The notes below the pieces were generated by a model, which worked only from the letters and a program-made list of their open reading frames with translations, was not told the DNA's origin and did no database searches. The position numbers and the translations under genes are program-made. 64,000 nucleotides of DNA from Caenispirillum bisanense (GTDB taxonomy: Bacteria > Pseudomonadota > Alphaproteobacteria > Rhodospirillales > Rhodospirillaceae), in NCBI RefSeq assembly GCF_900230255.1, contig NZ_OCNJ01000012.1, positions 58,050-122,049 of the forward strand. Direction: 5' to 3'. Shown here piece by piece: positions 45,773-56,492 of the stretch; position 1 is the first letter of the stretch; each line of letters starts with the position of its first letter.

Positions 45773-46804
45773 TCACTGGCCCAGCGGCGGCGGGTTCTCG
45801 GTGTTGGCGCGCAGGAAGGCGACCAGGGCGGCGCGCTGCTGCTCGTCCTTCACGCCGGCGAAGGCCATCTTGTTGCCGGGCGCGAACTCCTTGGGGTTGG
45901 CGAGCCAGGCGTCCAGCTTGTCGGCCGTCCATTCGCCGTCGACGCCGGCCAGGGCGTCGGAGTACTTGAAGCCGTCGTGGGCGGCGATGTCGGCGCCGAC
46001 GACGTTGTGCAGGTTCGGGCCGACGCGGTTGGGACCGCCGGCGTCGATGGTGTGGCAGGCCTTGCACTGGTTGAAGGCCTTCTCACCGACGGCGGGGTCG
46101 GCGGCGGCGACCAGGGCGGCGAAGCCACCACCGGCGGCCGGAGCCTCGGCGGCGGCGGCACCCTCGGCCGGCGCTTCGGCGGCGGCCTGCTGCTCGCCGC
46201 CCTCGGCCGGCTGCTCACCCTCGGCCGGGGCGGCCTCGGCGGGCTGCTCGGCGGCGGCGGGCGCGGCGGGAACCGGCACCTCCGGCGGGTTCTCGGTATT
46301 GGCCATCAGGTACTTGATGAGGGCGGCGCGGTCGGCGGTGTCCTTGATGCCGGCGAAGGTCATCTTGTTGCCGGGCGCGAACGCCTTCGGGTCCGTCAGC
46401 CACGCATCCAGGTTCTCGTAGGTCCACTCGCCGCCGTGGCCGGCCAGGGCGTCGGAGTAGTTGAACCCGTCGTGATGGGCGATCTGCGCCCCGACCACGT
46501 TGTGCAGGTTCGGGCCGACGCGGTTGGCGCCGCCGGCGTCGATGGTGTGGCACGAGGTGCACTTCTTGAATACCGCTGCGCCGTCGTCGGCCGAGGCCTC
46601 GGAGATCAGCGTGAAGATGTCCGCCTCGGGTTCGGCGGCGGCATCGGCCTTCGCCGGGGCGGCGGCGCCGCCGTCGAGGCCGGCGCGGTAAACGGGTTCT
46701 TCCAACGTGCGCGTCGGGTTGTAGATGTCGCCCACGGCGTTCACGACGAACACCAGGACGATCGCCACGGCGAGCGCGACGACGGATTTGCCGATTATTG
46801 ACAT
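45773..46804 (-). CDS. Membrane-anchored c-type cytochrome with two CycM-like domains
   Basis: This 343-residue protein has an N-terminal membrane helix (residues 4-24) acting as uncleaved anchor. Two class I cytochrome c domains follow: the first has CTSCH at 82-86, the second CKACH near 248-252. Each is followed by GPNLHNVVGA and a GNKM segment containing the Met ligand. An Ala/Pro/Glu-rich linker of about 65 residues joins them. Ordinary CycM has one such domain, so this is an internal duplication. It probably carries electrons between the bc1 complex and an oxidase in the periplasm. Confidence 0.92.
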   Translation of the reverse strand: MSIIGKSVVALAVAIVLVFVVNAVGDIYNPTRTLEEPVYRAGLDGGAAAPAKADAAAEPEADIFTLISEASADDGAAVFKKCTSCHTIDAGGANRVGPNLHNVVGAQIAHHDGFNYSDALAGHGGEWTYENLDAWLTDPKAFAPGNKMTFAGIKDTADRAALIKYLMANTENPPEVPVPAAPAAAEQPAEAAPAEGEQPAEGGEQQAAAEAPAEGAAAAEAPAAGGGFAALVAAADPAVGEKAFNQCKACHTIDAGGPNRVGPNLHNVVGADIAAHDGFKYSDALAGVDGEWTADKLDAWLANPKEFAPGNKMAFAGVKDEQQRAALVAFLRANTENPPPLGQ

Positions 46805-46972
46805 GCGCCTCTCCGAACGGTTCTGAGCCAGGGCAGCGAATCGCGCGGGAGGTTAGCGGCTGCGGCCCGTCCTGTCCACGCTCCGGTGCGGACTTGACGG
46901 GCATTTGGGACTTTCCCCCCGGCGTCTGGAACGATACCTTCGTGCCCCTTGCCCGCACAGGCTGAATTCGCC

Positions 46973-47743
46973 ATGACGTCCCAGACCGCCGTTTCCGCCC
47001 TCGTCGTCATCCCCGCCCGCATGGCCTCGACCCGCCTGCCCGGCAAGCCGCTGGCCGACATCGCCGGCCGGCCGATGATCGTGCAGGTCTGGCAGCGGGC
47101 GCTGGAAGCCGCCGTCGGTCCGGTGCTGGTGGCCTGCGCCGAGCCCGAGATCGCCGAGGCCGTGCGGGCCGCCGGCGGCGAGGCGGTGCTCACCGATCCC
47201 GACCTTCCGTCCGGCTCCGACCGGGTGTGGCAGGCGGTGGAGCGATTCGACCCGCAGGGCCGCTTCGACGTCGTCGTCAACGTGCAGGGCGACCTGCCGA
47301 CGCTGGACCCCGCACTGGTGCGCGCCGCCCTGGAGCCGCTGGACGATCCGGCGGTGGACGTGGCGACCCTCATCGCCGAGATCGCCGACCCGGCGGAGCG
47401 CGACAATCCCAACGTGGTGAAGGCGATCTGTGGCCTCGCGCCCGGGGTGCGCCGCGCCCGCGCGCTCTATTTCACCCGCGCCACGGCGCCCACCGGCGAC
47501 GGCCCGCTCTATCACCACATCGGCCTCTACGCCTATCGCCGCGCCGCGCTGGAACGCTTCGTCGCCCTGCCGCCGGCGGTGCTGGAAACCCGCGAGCGGC
47601 TGGAGCAGCTGCGCGCGCTGGAGGCCGGCATGCGCATCGACGCCGTGCTGGTCGACACGGTGCCGCTCGGCGTCGACACGCCCGAAGACCTGGAGAAGGC
47701 GCGCCGCATGCTGTCGGCCCTGCCGCCCCCCGACCACATCTGA
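46973..47743 (+). CDS. kdsB: 3-deoxy-manno-octulosonate cytidylyltransferase
   Basis: This 256-residue protein has the KdsB signatures [20 protein letters not shown], the dinucleotide-activating [23 protein letters not shown], and [10 protein letters not shown]. It makes CMP-KDO from CTP and KDO for lipopolysaccharide inner core. The ATG at 46973 was preferred to a TTG eight codons upstream. pheA starts 36 bases after the stop, so the two genes are likely co-transcribed, although their pathways differ. Confidence 0.95.
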   Translation: MTSQTAVSALVVIPARMASTRLPGKPLADIAGRPMIVQVWQRALEAAVGPVLVACAEPEIAEAVRAAGGEAVLTDPDLPSGSDRVWQAVERFDPQGRFDVVVNVQGDLPTLDPALVRAALEPLDDPAVDVATLIAEIADPAERDNPNVVKAICGLAPGVRRARALYFTRATAPTGDGPLYHHIGLYAYRRAALERFVALPPAVLETRERLEQLRALEAGMRIDAVLVDTVPLGVDTPEDLEKARRMLSALPPPDHI

Positions 47744-47778
47744 TCCGTTCATCCACCCCTCCGGAGACCGCCGCCATC

Positions 47779-48657
47779 ATGGCCGAGACGTCGAAGCCCG
47801 CCACCACCATCGCCTTCCAGGGCAGCCCCGGTGCCTACAGCCATCTGGCGTGCCGGGCGGTGTTTCCGGACTTCACGGCCCTGCCTTGCGCGTCGTTCGA
47901 GGACACCTTCCAGGCGGTGCGCGACGGGCTCGCCAAGTACGCCATGATCCCGGTGGACAACTCGGTGGCCGGGCGCGTCGCCGACATCCACCACCTGCTG
48001 CCGCGCTCCGGCCTGCACATCATCGGCGAGCACTACCAGCCGGTGAACCACCACCTGCTGGCGGTGCCGGGCGCCACCATCGCCGACATTCGCACGGTGC
48101 GCAGCCACGTTCACGCGCTCGGCCAGTGCCGCAACATCATCCGCGAGCTGGGCATCCGCCCGGTGGTCGCCGCCGATACCGCCGGCTCGGCGGCGGAAGT
48201 GGCGGAGAAGGGCGACAAGACCATCGCCGCCATCGCGTCGGAACTGGCGGCGGAAACTTACGGCCTCGTGTCGCTGCGCGCCAACATCGAGGACGAGACC
48301 CACAACACCACCCGCTTCCTCATCATGGCCGAGGAGGCCGTGACGCCGCCGCGCGACACGCCCCACCCGGTGGTGACCAGCTTCGTGTTCCGCGTGCGCA
48401 ACGTGCCGGCCGCCCTCTACAAGGCGCTCGGCGGTTTCGCCACCAACGGCGTGAACATGACCAAGCTGGAGAGCTACATCGTCGACGGCCATTTCGTCGC
48501 CGCCCAGTTCCTGGCCGAAGTGGAAGGCCACCCGGAGGAGCGCAGCGTGCGGCTGGCCTTCGAGGAACTGCAGTTCTTCTCGCGCGAGGTGAAGATCCTC
48601 GGCGTCTACCCGGCCCATCCCTACCGCTTCGAAGCCCGCGCCGAACTGGAAGACTGA
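47779..48657 (+). CDS. pheA: Prephenate dehydratase
   Basis: This 292-residue monofunctional enzyme has IAFQGSPGAYSHLA at the start, the IPVDNSVAGRV segment, and the catalytic Thr-Arg-Phe in HNTTRFLIMAEE (about 175-186). A C-terminal ACT domain reads MTKLESYIVDGHFVAAQFLAEVEG. It converts prephenate to phenylpyruvate; the ACT domain confers feedback by phenylalanine. In the ESRP motif common to the family the Arg is Tyr here (LESY). There is no chorismate mutase domain. Confidence 0.95.
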   Translation: MAETSKPATTIAFQGSPGAYSHLACRAVFPDFTALPCASFEDTFQAVRDGLAKYAMIPVDNSVAGRVADIHHLLPRSGLHIIGEHYQPVNHHLLAVPGATIADIRTVRSHVHALGQCRNIIRELGIRPVVAADTAGSAAEVAEKGDKTIAAIASELAAETYGLVSLRANIEDETHNTTRFLIMAEEAVTPPRDTPHPVVTSFVFRVRNVPAALYKALGGFATNGVNMTKLESYIVDGHFVAAQFLAEVEGHPEERSVRLAFEELQFFSREVKILGVYPAHPYRFEARAELED

Positions 48658-48681
48658 CGGCCGGCGACGGCGGAGCCGCGG

Positions 48682-48704
48682 CTGCCCGGCCCGAGGCCGG
48701 GCAG
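48682..48704 (+). terminator. Hairpin between convergent pheA and dioxygenase genes
   Basis: CTGCCCGGCC and GGCCGGGCAG form a perfect 10-bp stem with a CGA loop. There is no T-run on either side. It lies 24 bases after the pheA stop and probably serves both convergent genes. Confidence 0.55.
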
Positions 48705-48758
48705 GTCGTGGAGGGCCGGGCGTCGCGTCGTTTCAGCGCGATCCCATGCCCCCGATCC

Positions 48759-49523
48759 TCACGCCCAGCGGTAGACGTCCATGCGCAGGGCGGCGTATTC
48801 GGTGCTCCGGTGGACCGCCTTGGCGGCGGCGCCGGCCGCCGCGCCCTGGGCCGCGGGGAGCGGGAGGAAGTGTTCGGGCGAGGGGTGGTTGTCGGCGGCG
48901 TGGGGCAGGGCCGTCCAGTCGTCGAGGCTCTCGCCGCGCGTCACCCGGTCGGCCACCGCATCGCCGAAGGCCTCCACCCACGGCAGGCCGGGGCCGGTTT
49001 TCTGGCGCCAGGCGACGGCCCGCAGGTTGTGGGTGACGGCGCCCGTCGCGAGGATCAACACACCCTCGTCGCGCAAGGGGGCGAGCGCCGCGCCCAGCCG
49101 CCGGTGCCAGGCGGCGTCGCGGCCGGGGACGACGGAGACCTGGAACACCGGCACGTCCGCCTCGGGGAACAGCAGTCCGAGCGGCACCCAGGCGCCATGG
49201 TCCAGGCCGCGCTCCTCCATCGCCGGGGCGAAGCCCGCCGCGTCCAGCAGGGCATGGGCGCGGGCGGCCACGGCGGGGGCGCCGGGGGCGGGATAGCGGA
49301 TGTCGAACAGCGCCTGCGGGAAGCCGTAGAAGTCGTGGATGGTCTCCGGCCGCGCCGCCGTGCTGACGGTCGGCACCGCCGTCTCCCAGTGGGCCGAGAG
49401 CACCAGCACCGCGGTCGGCCGCGCCAGGTCCTGCCCCAGCGCCCGCAGCGCCTGATGGGCGGGCGTCGGGTCGAGGGCGAGGGTGGGCGAGCCGTGGCTG
49501 ACGAACAGGACGGGCATGGGCAT
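48759..49523 (-). CDS. DODA-type extradiol ring-opening dioxygenase (YgiD-like)
   Basis: This 254-residue LigB-superfamily enzyme has the metal-ligand histidines in [22 protein letters not shown] and [11 protein letters not shown], plus [11 protein letters not shown] near the end. It matches the class III, DODA-type dioxygenases that open catechol-like rings such as DOPA; the true substrate is not known. The start 49523 has AGGAG nine bases upstream. It is divergent from queA. Confidence 0.9.
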   Translation of the reverse strand: MPMPVLFVSHGSPTLALDPTPAHQALRALGQDLARPTAVLVLSAHWETAVPTVSTAARPETIHDFYGFPQALFDIRYPAPGAPAVAARAHALLDAAGFAPAMEERGLDHGAWVPLGLLFPEADVPVFQVSVVPGRDAAWHRRLGAALAPLRDEGVLILATGAVTHNLRAVAWRQKTGPGLPWVEAFGDAVADRVTRGESLDDWTALPHAADNHPSPEHFLPLPAAQGAAAGAAAKAVHRSTEYAALRMDVYRWA

Positions 49524-49727
49524 GGCGGCGGTCTCCTGGTTCCGGTCCCAGCAAGATAAGGCGGCGCGGCGCCCGCGTCTGCGCCGGCTGCGGACCCGCA
49601 ACGTTTCCGTGGCGGAAACGGCGGCGGTCACCTTGCCCCGGCGGCGCCGCCACTGCATGATGCCGCCGGCCGGCGACCGGCCTTGCCCGCGCCGCCGCCA
49701 TGGGGCATACCCTCGGCGGCCGGGGCT

Positions 49728-49739
49728 CCCCATATGGGG
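49728..49739. promoter_or_regulatory. 12-bp palindrome upstream of queA
   Basis: The perfect palindrome CCCCATATGGGG lies 47 bases before the queA start, in the 263-base divergent gap. It could be an operator; nothing else in that gap was recognised. Confidence 0.3.
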
Positions 49740-49786
49740 GCCGCCTGCCGCCGCTTCCGCACCACAGCCGCCGAAACCACCGCCCC

Positions 49787-50833
49787 ATGCGCGTCGACGC
49801 CTTCGACTTCGACCTTCCCCGCGACCGTATCGCCGACCGTCCCGTCTCGCCGCGGGACTCGGCGCGCTGCCTGCACGTCCGCCCCGACGGCCTGGACGAC
49901 CGCATCATGCGCGACCTGCCGGACCTGCTGCAGCCCGGCGACGTGATGGTGTTCAACGACACCCGCGTCATCCCCGCCCGCCTGCTGGGCCGGCGCGGCG
50001 AGGCCAAGGTGGAGGTGACGCTGCACATGCGCCTCGCCGACGACACCTGGCGCGCCTTCGCCAAGGGCGCCAAGAAGCTGAAGCCGGGCCAGACCATCAC
50101 CTTCGCCGAGGGCTTCGAGGCCCTGGTGGAGGACAAGGACGGCGGCGACGTGCGGCTGAAGTTCGACCGCGGCGGCCAGGCGCTCATGGACGCGCTCAAG
50201 GCCCACGGCCACATTCCGCTGCCGCCTTACATGGGCCGCGACGACGACGAGCGCGACCGCACCGACTACCAGACCGTCTACGCCGCGCCGGAAAAGGAAG
50301 GCGCCGTCGCCGCCCCGACGGCCGGCCTGCACTTCACGCCCGACCTGCTCGCCCGGCTGGAGGCGCGCGGCGTGTCGCGGGTGTTCGTGACGCTGCACGT
50401 CGGCGCCGGCACCTTCCTGCCGGTCACCGCCGACGACACCGCCGAGCACCGCATGCATGCCGAGATCGGCGAGGTGACGCCCGAGGCCGCGGCCGCCATC
50501 AACGCCGCCCGCGCCGGCGGCGGCCGGGTGGTGGCGGTGGGCACCACGGCCCTGCGCCTGCTGGAAAGCGCCGCCGACGAGAGCGGCGTGCTGCATCCCT
50601 TCAGCGGCCCGACCGACATCTTCATCACCCCCGGCTGGCGCTTCCGCATGGTCGACCGGCTGGTGACCAACTTCCACCTGCCGCGCTCCACCCTGTTCAT
50701 GCTGGTCAGCGCCTTCTGCGGCCTGACCCGCATGCAGGCGGCCTATGCCCATGCCGTCGAGACCGGCTACCGCTTCTATTCCTACGGCGACGGCAGCCTG
50801 CTGGAACGCTGCGACGAGGACATTCCCGCGTGA
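49787..50833 (+). CDS. queA: S-adenosylmethionine:tRNA ribosyltransferase-isomerase
   Basis: This 348-residue QueA starts [20 protein letters not shown] and has [40 protein letters not shown] and [12 protein letters not shown], all family hallmarks. It makes epoxyqueuosine at tRNA position 34 from preQ1. Four bases overlap the tgt start, and queG follows, so three consecutive queuosine steps share an operon. Confidence 0.96.
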   Translation: MRVDAFDFDLPRDRIADRPVSPRDSARCLHVRPDGLDDRIMRDLPDLLQPGDVMVFNDTRVIPARLLGRRGEAKVEVTLHMRLADDTWRAFAKGAKKLKPGQTITFAEGFEALVEDKDGGDVRLKFDRGGQALMDALKAHGHIPLPPYMGRDDDERDRTDYQTVYAAPEKEGAVAAPTAGLHFTPDLLARLEARGVSRVFVTLHVGAGTFLPVTADDTAEHRMHAEIGEVTPEAAAAINAARAGGGRVVAVGTTALRLLESAADESGVLHPFSGPTDIFITPGWRFRMVDRLVTNFHLPRSTLFMLVSAFCGLTRMQAAYAHAVETGYRFYSYGDGSLLERCDEDIPA

Positions 50834-51963
50834 CCCACGTTTTCCGCTACGAGCTTCTGAAGACCGACGGCGCCGCCCGCCTCGGGCGCGTCCACACCGC
50901 CCACGGCACCATCGACACGCCCGCCTTCATGCCGGTCGGCACGGCGGCGACCGTGAAGGCCATGCGCCCCGAGGAGGTGCGGGCGACCGGCGCGCAGATC
51001 ATCCTCGGCAACACCTATCACCTGATGCTGCGCCCGACGGCGGAGCGGGTGGCGGCGCTGGGCGGCTTGCGCAACTTCATGAACTGGCGCGGGCCGATCC
51101 TCACCGACTCGGGCGGCTTCCAGGTGATGAGCCTCGCCAAGCTGCGCAAGCTGACCGAGGACGGCGTCACCTTCCAGAGCCACGTCGACGGCTCGCGCCA
51201 CCACCTCACGCCGGAACGCTCCATCGAGATCCAGCACCTGCTCGACGCCACCATCACCATGGCCTTCGACGAGTGCACGCCCTTCCCCGCCACCCACGAG
51301 CAGGCGGCCGAAAGCATGCGCCTGTCCATGCGATGGGCGGAACGGTCGCGCAAGGCCTTCGTCGCGCGCCCCGGCTACGGCCAGTTCGGCATCGTCCAGG
51401 GCTCGGTGTTCGAGGACCTGCGGCGCGAGAGCGTCGAAGCCCTGAACGCCCTCGACTACGAAGGCTACGCCGTCGGCGGCCTGGCGGTCGGCGAGGGGCA
51501 GGAGGCCATGTTCTCGACGCTGGAATTCACCACGCCGCTCATGCCGCAGCACAAGCCGCGCTACCTCATGGGCGTCGGCAAGCCGGCCGATCTGGTGGGC
51601 GCCGTCATGCGCGGCATCGACATGTTCGACTGCGTGCTGCCGACCCGCTCGGGCCGCACGGCGCAGGCCTTCACCCGCCGCGGCACGGTGAACCTGCGCA
51701 ACGCCCGCCACAGCGACGACCCGCGCCCGCTCGACGCCGAGTGCTCGTGCGCCGCCTGCCGCCAGTACAGCCGCGCCTACCTGCACCACCTGATCCGCTG
51801 CGAGGAAATCCTCGGCATGATGCTGCTGACGCAGCACAACCTGCAATACTACCAGGACCTCATGCGCGGCATCCGCGGCGCCATCCAGGAGGGCCGGCTG
51901 GCCGAGTTCGCCGCCCGCTTCGACGAGGATCAGGCGCGGGGAGACATCGCGCCGCTGGCATAA
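50830..51963 (+). CDS. tgt: tRNA-guanine(34) transglycosylase
   Basis: This 377-residue protein has the active-site [13 protein letters not shown] with catalytic Asp, the second Asp in [15 protein letters not shown], and the zinc site [17 protein letters not shown]. It exchanges G34 for preQ1 in GUN-anticodon tRNAs. Translation begins at GTG 50830, overlapping the queA stop in GTGA. Confidence 0.96.
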   Translation: MTHVFRYELLKTDGAARLGRVHTAHGTIDTPAFMPVGTAATVKAMRPEEVRATGAQIILGNTYHLMLRPTAERVAALGGLRNFMNWRGPILTDSGGFQVMSLAKLRKLTEDGVTFQSHVDGSRHHLTPERSIEIQHLLDATITMAFDECTPFPATHEQAAESMRLSMRWAERSRKAFVARPGYGQFGIVQGSVFEDLRRESVEALNALDYEGYAVGGLAVGEGQEAMFSTLEFTTPLMPQHKPRYLMGVGKPADLVGAVMRGIDMFDCVLPTRSGRTAQAFTRRGTVNLRNARHSDDPRPLDAECSCAACRQYSRAYLHHLIRCEEILGMMLLTQHNLQYYQDLMRGIRGAIQEGRLAEFAARFDEDQARGDIAPLA

Positions 51964-51990
51964 CCTCCCGCGCGCGCCTATGTGGCGGCC

Positions 51991-53187
51991 ATGTCGATCA
52001 AGCAGGCGATCACCGACGAGGCCCGCCGCCTCGGCTTCGACGACGTGCGCTTCACCCGCGCCATGTTGCCGGCGGAGGTGCGCGCCAACCTCGACGCCTA
52101 CCTCGCCGAGGGGCGGCACGCCGACATGGCGTGGATGGCCGAGACCGCCGAGCGCCGGGCGCATCCGCAGGCGCTGTGGCCGGAGGCGGTGACCGGCATC
52201 GTGCTCGGCGCCAACTACGGCCCCGGGCTCGATCCGCGGACGTTGCAGGACCACCCGGACCGCGGCCACATCTCGGTCTACGCCCGCAACCGCGACTATC
52301 ACGACTGGATCAAGGGCCGCATGAAGACCCTCGGCCAGTGGCTGATCGCGCGCTTCGGCGGCGACATCAAGGTCTTCGTCGATACCGCGCCGGTGATGGA
52401 AAAGCCGCTGGCCGCGCAGGCTGGGCTCGGCTGGCAGGGCAAGCACACCAACCTGGTGTCGCGCGGCTTCGGCTCGTGGCTGTTCCTCGGCGAGATCCTG
52501 ACGACGCTGGACGTCGAGCCCGACCCGCCCGAATCGGACCACTGCGGCTCGTGCAGCCGCTGCCTGCCGGCCTGCCCGACGGGCGCCATCACCGCCGAGC
52601 GGCAGATCGATGCCCGCCGCTGCATCAGCTACCTCACCATCGAGAACAAGGGGCCGATCCCGCGCGAGTTGCGTTCGCTCGTGGGGAACCGCATCTACGG
52701 GTGTGACGATTGCCTGGCCGTGTGCCCGTGGAACCGCTTCGCCCGCCCGACGCCGCACGCGGCGTTCCAGCCGCGGGCCGAGTTCATGGCGCCGCGGCTG
52801 GCGGATCTCGCGCAGTTGGACGATGCCGGGTTTCGGTCGCTGTTCACCGTTTCGCCAGTAAAACGGATCGGCCGCGACCGCTTCATACGTAATGTTTTCG
52901 TGGCTATAGGGAATTCGGGCGATCGCACACTCGCTCCATTGGCGCGAAAGGCGGCTTGTACCGACCCGTCGCCGCTGGTTCGCGGGGCGGCGGTCTGGTG
53001 TTTGGCTAGACTTGTCGATCCGGAAGGATATATTTCGTGCTACGAGAACTTTCGGGACCACGAAGGCGACCCTTCCGTGCGTGACGAGTGGGATGCCGCC
53101 TATCCTTCAGCCAGGGCGGCGGCGACGACCACCTGCGGCACACTAGGGGGTCCGCGAGGGCCGAGCGAGGACGAGGGGAGGGGCTGA
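51991..53187 (+). CDS. queG: Epoxyqueuosine reductase, with unusual C-terminal extension
   Basis: This 398-residue protein has the cobalamin-dependent reductase domain and two 4Fe-4S motifs, CGSCSRCLPACP and CDDCLAVCPW. A HEAT-like C-terminus ends in VRDEWDAAY, which is where family members usually stop. It then runs on for about 27 low-complexity residues. It completes queuosine by removing the epoxide oxygen. Bases 52855-53060 are clearly less GC-rich than the rest of the gene and use codons such as ATA, AAA and GTA. ATG 51991 was chosen over a GTG three codons upstream. Confidence 0.93.
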   Translation: MSIKQAITDEARRLGFDDVRFTRAMLPAEVRANLDAYLAEGRHADMAWMAETAERRAHPQALWPEAVTGIVLGANYGPGLDPRTLQDHPDRGHISVYARNRDYHDWIKGRMKTLGQWLIARFGGDIKVFVDTAPVMEKPLAAQAGLGWQGKHTNLVSRGFGSWLFLGEILTTLDVEPDPPESDHCGSCSRCLPACPTGAITAERQIDARRCISYLTIENKGPIPRELRSLVGNRIYGCDDCLAVCPWNRFARPTPHAAFQPRAEFMAPRLADLAQLDDAGFRSLFTVSPVKRIGRDRFIRNVFVAIGNSGDRTLAPLARKAACTDPSPLVRGAAVWCLARLVDPEGYISCYENFRDHEGDPSVRDEWDAAYPSARAAATTTCGTLGGPRGPSEDEGRG

Positions 53188-55710
53188 ATGCCCGACGATA
53201 CCGTGGACGACACGATCGAGGAGGCCGCACCCTCGCGACGGGGCCGGCGCCGCAAGGTGACGATCGTCGGCATCGCCGCGTCGGCGGGCGGGCTGGAGGC
53301 GCTCGGCCACCTCATCACCAACCTGCCGGCCGACAGCCAGATGGCCTATGTGGTGGTGCAGCACATGGCGCCGCAGCACCCGAGCATGCTGACCCAGCTG
53401 CTGGCCCGCCAGACCGACCTGAAGGTGGTGGAGATCACCGACGGCCTGCGGGTCGAGCCCAACGTCATCCACATCACCCCGCCCAACAACGACCTCGACA
53501 TCGAGGACGGCGTCCTCGCCCTGCGCGAGCCGCACGCCGCCATCGGGCCGAAGCCCTCGGCCGACTATTTCTTCGCCAGCCTCGCCGAGGACCAGGGCGA
53601 GCACGCCGTCGGCATCATCCTGTCGGGCACCGGGTCCGACGGCGCCCACGGCGTGCGCGCCATCAAGGCCGCCGGCGGCATCACCATGGCCCAGGACGAG
53701 GAGAGCGCCCGCTACTCCGGCATGCCGCGGGCGGCGGTGGAGACGGGCTGCGTCGACTTCGTCATGACGCCCGACCGCATGGGCGAGGAACTGCTGGAAC
53801 TCCTCACCAACCCCAAGCGCGCCCACATCGCGGTGGAGGAGGAGAACTCCGACGTTGTGCAGCGGCTGCTGCTGATGGTGAAGAACCGCCTCGGCGTCGA
53901 CTTCACGGGCTACAAGAAGACCACCATCACCCGCCGCATCCGCCGCCGCATGGCCGCCTGCCGCTGCGAGGCGCTGGCCGACTACCTGGCCTACGTCACC
54001 GAGATGCCGCAGGAACTGGAGGCGCTGCGCAACGACATCCTCATTTCCGTCACCAGCTTCTTCCGCGACGACCAGGCGTATGAAACGCTCGCCCGCGTCA
54101 TCCCCGACATGGTGCGCGACAAGAAGCCGGGCGATACCATCCGCATCTGGGTGGCGGCCTGCGCCTCGGGCGAGGAAGCCTATTCGCTCGCCATCCTGCT
54201 GTCGGAGCACCTGGGCGAGCGGCTGGGCAACTACCAGGTCCAGATCTTCGCCACCGACATCGACGCCGACGCCCTGGCGCGTGCCCGCAAGGCGCTCTAT
54301 CCCGACGCGGCGCTGAAGAACATGAGCCGCGAGATGCTGTCGCGGTACTTTCTGGCGCGCGGCGGATATTACCAGGTGGTCAAGTCGGTGCGCGACATGA
54401 TCGTGTTCGCCAAGCACGACCTGATCCAGGACCCGCCGTTCCTGCGCATCGACCTGATCTCGTGCCGCAACCTGCTGATCTATTTCAACGCGGCCCTGCA
54501 GCAGAAGGTCATCAACATCTTCCACTACGCCCTGAACCCGGGGAAGTACCTGCTGCTCGGCAAGTCGGAGACCATCGGCGCCGCCACCAGCCGGTTCCAC
54601 ACGGTCGACAAGAAGTGGAAGCTGTTCCGCCGCCTGGGCGACGCCCGGCCGCAGACGCGCGAACAGATGGCGAGCTTCCAGCCGCGCGGCAGCGACGGCA
54701 ACGCCGTGCGCGGACGGCGGGAGCCGAAGGAGGTGTCGCTCAACGACGTCGCCATGGCGGCCCTCATCGCCGCCTATGCGCCGCCGACGGCGCTGGTCGA
54801 CCGCGACGGCCGCATCCTGCACGTCCACGGCGAGATGCAGAGTTACCTGCAGATCGGTCAGGGCACGCCGGACCTGAACATCTTCACCATGGTGCGGCGC
54901 GAGTTGCGGGCGGAACTGCGGTCGGTGTTCGTGCGCGCCCACCAGAAGCGCACCGAACTGGCCGGACCGGCGACCTCGTTCTACCACGACAACCAGGAAA
55001 TCACGGTGCGCGTCTCCGTCCGCCCCCTGGCGCTGTCGACGGACGAGCTGTTCATGGTGTGCTTCGAGCCGGCGGTCGCCCCCGTCGGCACCATGAGCGA
55101 GCCGCGCCCCGGCCTCGACGAGGATCCCCGCGTCCAGGAACTGGAGCAGGAACTGGTCGCGACGCGCGAAAACCTGCAGACGGTGGTGGAAGAACTGGAG
55201 ACCGCCAACGAGGAACTCCAGTCCCTCAACGAGGAACTGCAGGCCAGCAACGAGGAACTGCAAAGCTCCAACGAGGAGTTGGAAACCTCCAACGAGGAAT
55301 TGCAGTCGACCAACGAGGAACTGACGACGGTCAACGAGGAACTGCAGATCAAGTCGTCGGAACTGGCGGGGGTGAACGCCGACCTCGAGAACATCCTGCG
55401 GTCCATCGGCTTCCCCATCGTCGCCATCGACCGCGGCCTGCGCGTCACCCGCTACAACCAGCCGGCCCGTCGCCTGTTCGACCTGCATCCGACCGACATC
55501 GGCCAGACCATCACCGCCGTCACCTGCAAGGCGGAGCTGCCGGGCCTGCGCGACCGCCTGCACAAGGTGGTGGAGGAAGGCCTGGTCGACCGCTTCGACC
55601 TGACCCACGACGGCACCCGCTTCCACGCCGCCTTCCTGCCGTACCGCGACGACATCGGCAATCCCACGGGCGCGGTGCTGACCTTCTTCGACAGCGCCCT
55701 GGCCGAGTGA
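53188..55710 (+). CDS. CheB-CheR-coiled coil-PAS fusion protein
   Basis: This 840-residue protein joins four modules. The CheB methylesterase (about 24-210) has Ser 32 in GIAASAGG, His in VVQHMAP and [10 protein letters not shown]. The CheR methyltransferase (about 225-490) has [24 protein letters not shown] and the [11 protein letters not shown] motif. A long coiled coil of NEELQS-type heptads (about 650-730) leads to a PAS domain at the end. No kinase domain follows, although many such fusions have one. It probably methylates and demethylates a receptor or itself in response to a signal. Its ATG follows the queG stop directly. Confidence 0.93.
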   Translation: MPDDTVDDTIEEAAPSRRGRRRKVTIVGIAASAGGLEALGHLITNLPADSQMAYVVVQHMAPQHPSMLTQLLARQTDLKVVEITDGLRVEPNVIHITPPNNDLDIEDGVLALREPHAAIGPKPSADYFFASLAEDQGEHAVGIILSGTGSDGAHGVRAIKAAGGITMAQDEESARYSGMPRAAVETGCVDFVMTPDRMGEELLELLTNPKRAHIAVEEENSDVVQRLLLMVKNRLGVDFTGYKKTTITRRIRRRMAACRCEALADYLAYVTEMPQELEALRNDILISVTSFFRDDQAYETLARVIPDMVRDKKPGDTIRIWVAACASGEEAYSLAILLSEHLGERLGNYQVQIFATDIDADALARARKALYPDAALKNMSREMLSRYFLARGGYYQVVKSVRDMIVFAKHDLIQDPPFLRIDLISCRNLLIYFNAALQQKVINIFHYALNPGKYLLLGKSETIGAATSRFHTVDKKWKLFRRLGDARPQTREQMASFQPRGSDGNAVRGRREPKEVSLNDVAMAALIAAYAPPTALVDRDGRILHVHGEMQSYLQIGQGTPDLNIFTMVRRELRAELRSVFVRAHQKRTELAGPATSFYHDNQEITVRVSVRPLALSTDELFMVCFEPAVAPVGTMSEPRPGLDEDPRVQELEQELVATRENLQTVVEELETANEELQSLNEELQASNEELQSSNEELETSNEELQSTNEELTTVNEELQIKSSELAGVNADLENILRSIGFPIVAIDRGLRVTRYNQPARRLFDLHPTDIGQTITAVTCKAELPGLRDRLHKVVEEGLVDRFDLTHDGTRFHAAFLPYRDDIGNPTGAVLTFFDSALAE

Positions 55711-56492
55711 TGCGGCGGCGTCTGGCGGCGGCGGCGGCCGGCGTGCTGCTGATGGCGGCCTTCCCCGCCGCGGCGGGGGAGCCCTTCCGCGACTGCCCGG
55801 CGTGCCCCGAGATGGTGGCGGTGCCGCCGGGCACCTTCACCCTGGGTGACGCCCGCGTGCCCGACGCCGCGCCGCGCGAGGCCACCGTCGTCCGCCCCTT
55901 CGCCATCGGCCGCACCGAAGTCACCTGGCGCCAGTGGGGCGCCTGCGTCGCCGAGGGCGCCTGCCGCGGCGGCCAGGACGACCACGGCTGGGGCCGCGGC
56001 GACCGGCCGGTCATCAACGTCAGCCTCGCCGACGCCGAGGCCTACGTCGCCTGGCTCTCCGCCCGCACCGGCCACACCTACCGCCTGCCGTCGGAAGTGG
56101 AGTGGGAATGGGCGGCGCGCGCCGGCACCACCACCCTCTACCCCTGGGGCGAAGCCATGACCGAGGGCCGCGCCAACTGCCGCGGCTGCGACGGCCCCAT
56201 CGTCGAGCACGGCGGCAGCTTCGCCGTCGGCAACTACCCCGCCAATGCCTGGGGACTGCTCGACACGGCCGGCAACCTGTGGGAACTGACGGCCGACTGC
56301 TGGACCGCCGACGGCGCGCCCTCCGGCGCCCAGGAACCGTGGCAGCCCGATCCCGCCTGCCGCGACCGCGTGATGCGCGGCGGCGCGTGGTACTACGTGC
56401 CGCTGCTGTCGGCCTCCGCGTCGCGCGCCCGCAACGCCGCCGACGTGTGGAGCTACGTGGTCGGCTTCCGGGTGGTGCGCGAGCTGGAGTAG
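55710..56492 (+). CDS. Exported SUMF1/FGE-fold protein, lacks catalytic cysteines
   Basis: This 260-residue protein has a signal peptide (1-22, ending AFPAAAG) and a formylglycine-generating-enzyme fold: MVAVPPGTFTLGD, AIGRTEVTWRQWGACV, RLPSEVEWEWAARAG, GLLDTAGNLWELTAD and VGFRVVRELE. The Cys pair used by true FGE near the end is absent (ASASRARNAADVWSYV), so it is more likely a binding protein of the family. It overlaps the CheB-CheR gene by one base, suggesting a periplasmic partner of that signalling protein. Confidence 0.88.
   Translation: MRRRLAAAAAGVLLMAAFPAAAGEPFRDCPACPEMVAVPPGTFTLGDARVPDAAPREATVVRPFAIGRTEVTWRQWGACVAEGACRGGQDDHGWGRGDRPVINVSLADAEAYVAWLSARTGHTYRLPSEVEWEWAARAGTTTLYPWGEAMTEGRANCRGCDGPIVEHGGSFAVGNYPANAWGLLDTAGNLWELTADCWTADGAPSGAQEPWQPDPACRDRVMRGGAWYYVPLLSASASRARNAADVWSYVVGFRVVRELE

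Noticed and set aside
51991..53187. queG considered as a pseudogene because of its odd 3' end
   Set aside because: The frame is open throughout, both iron-sulfur motifs and the full-length domain are intact; only the tail is unusual.
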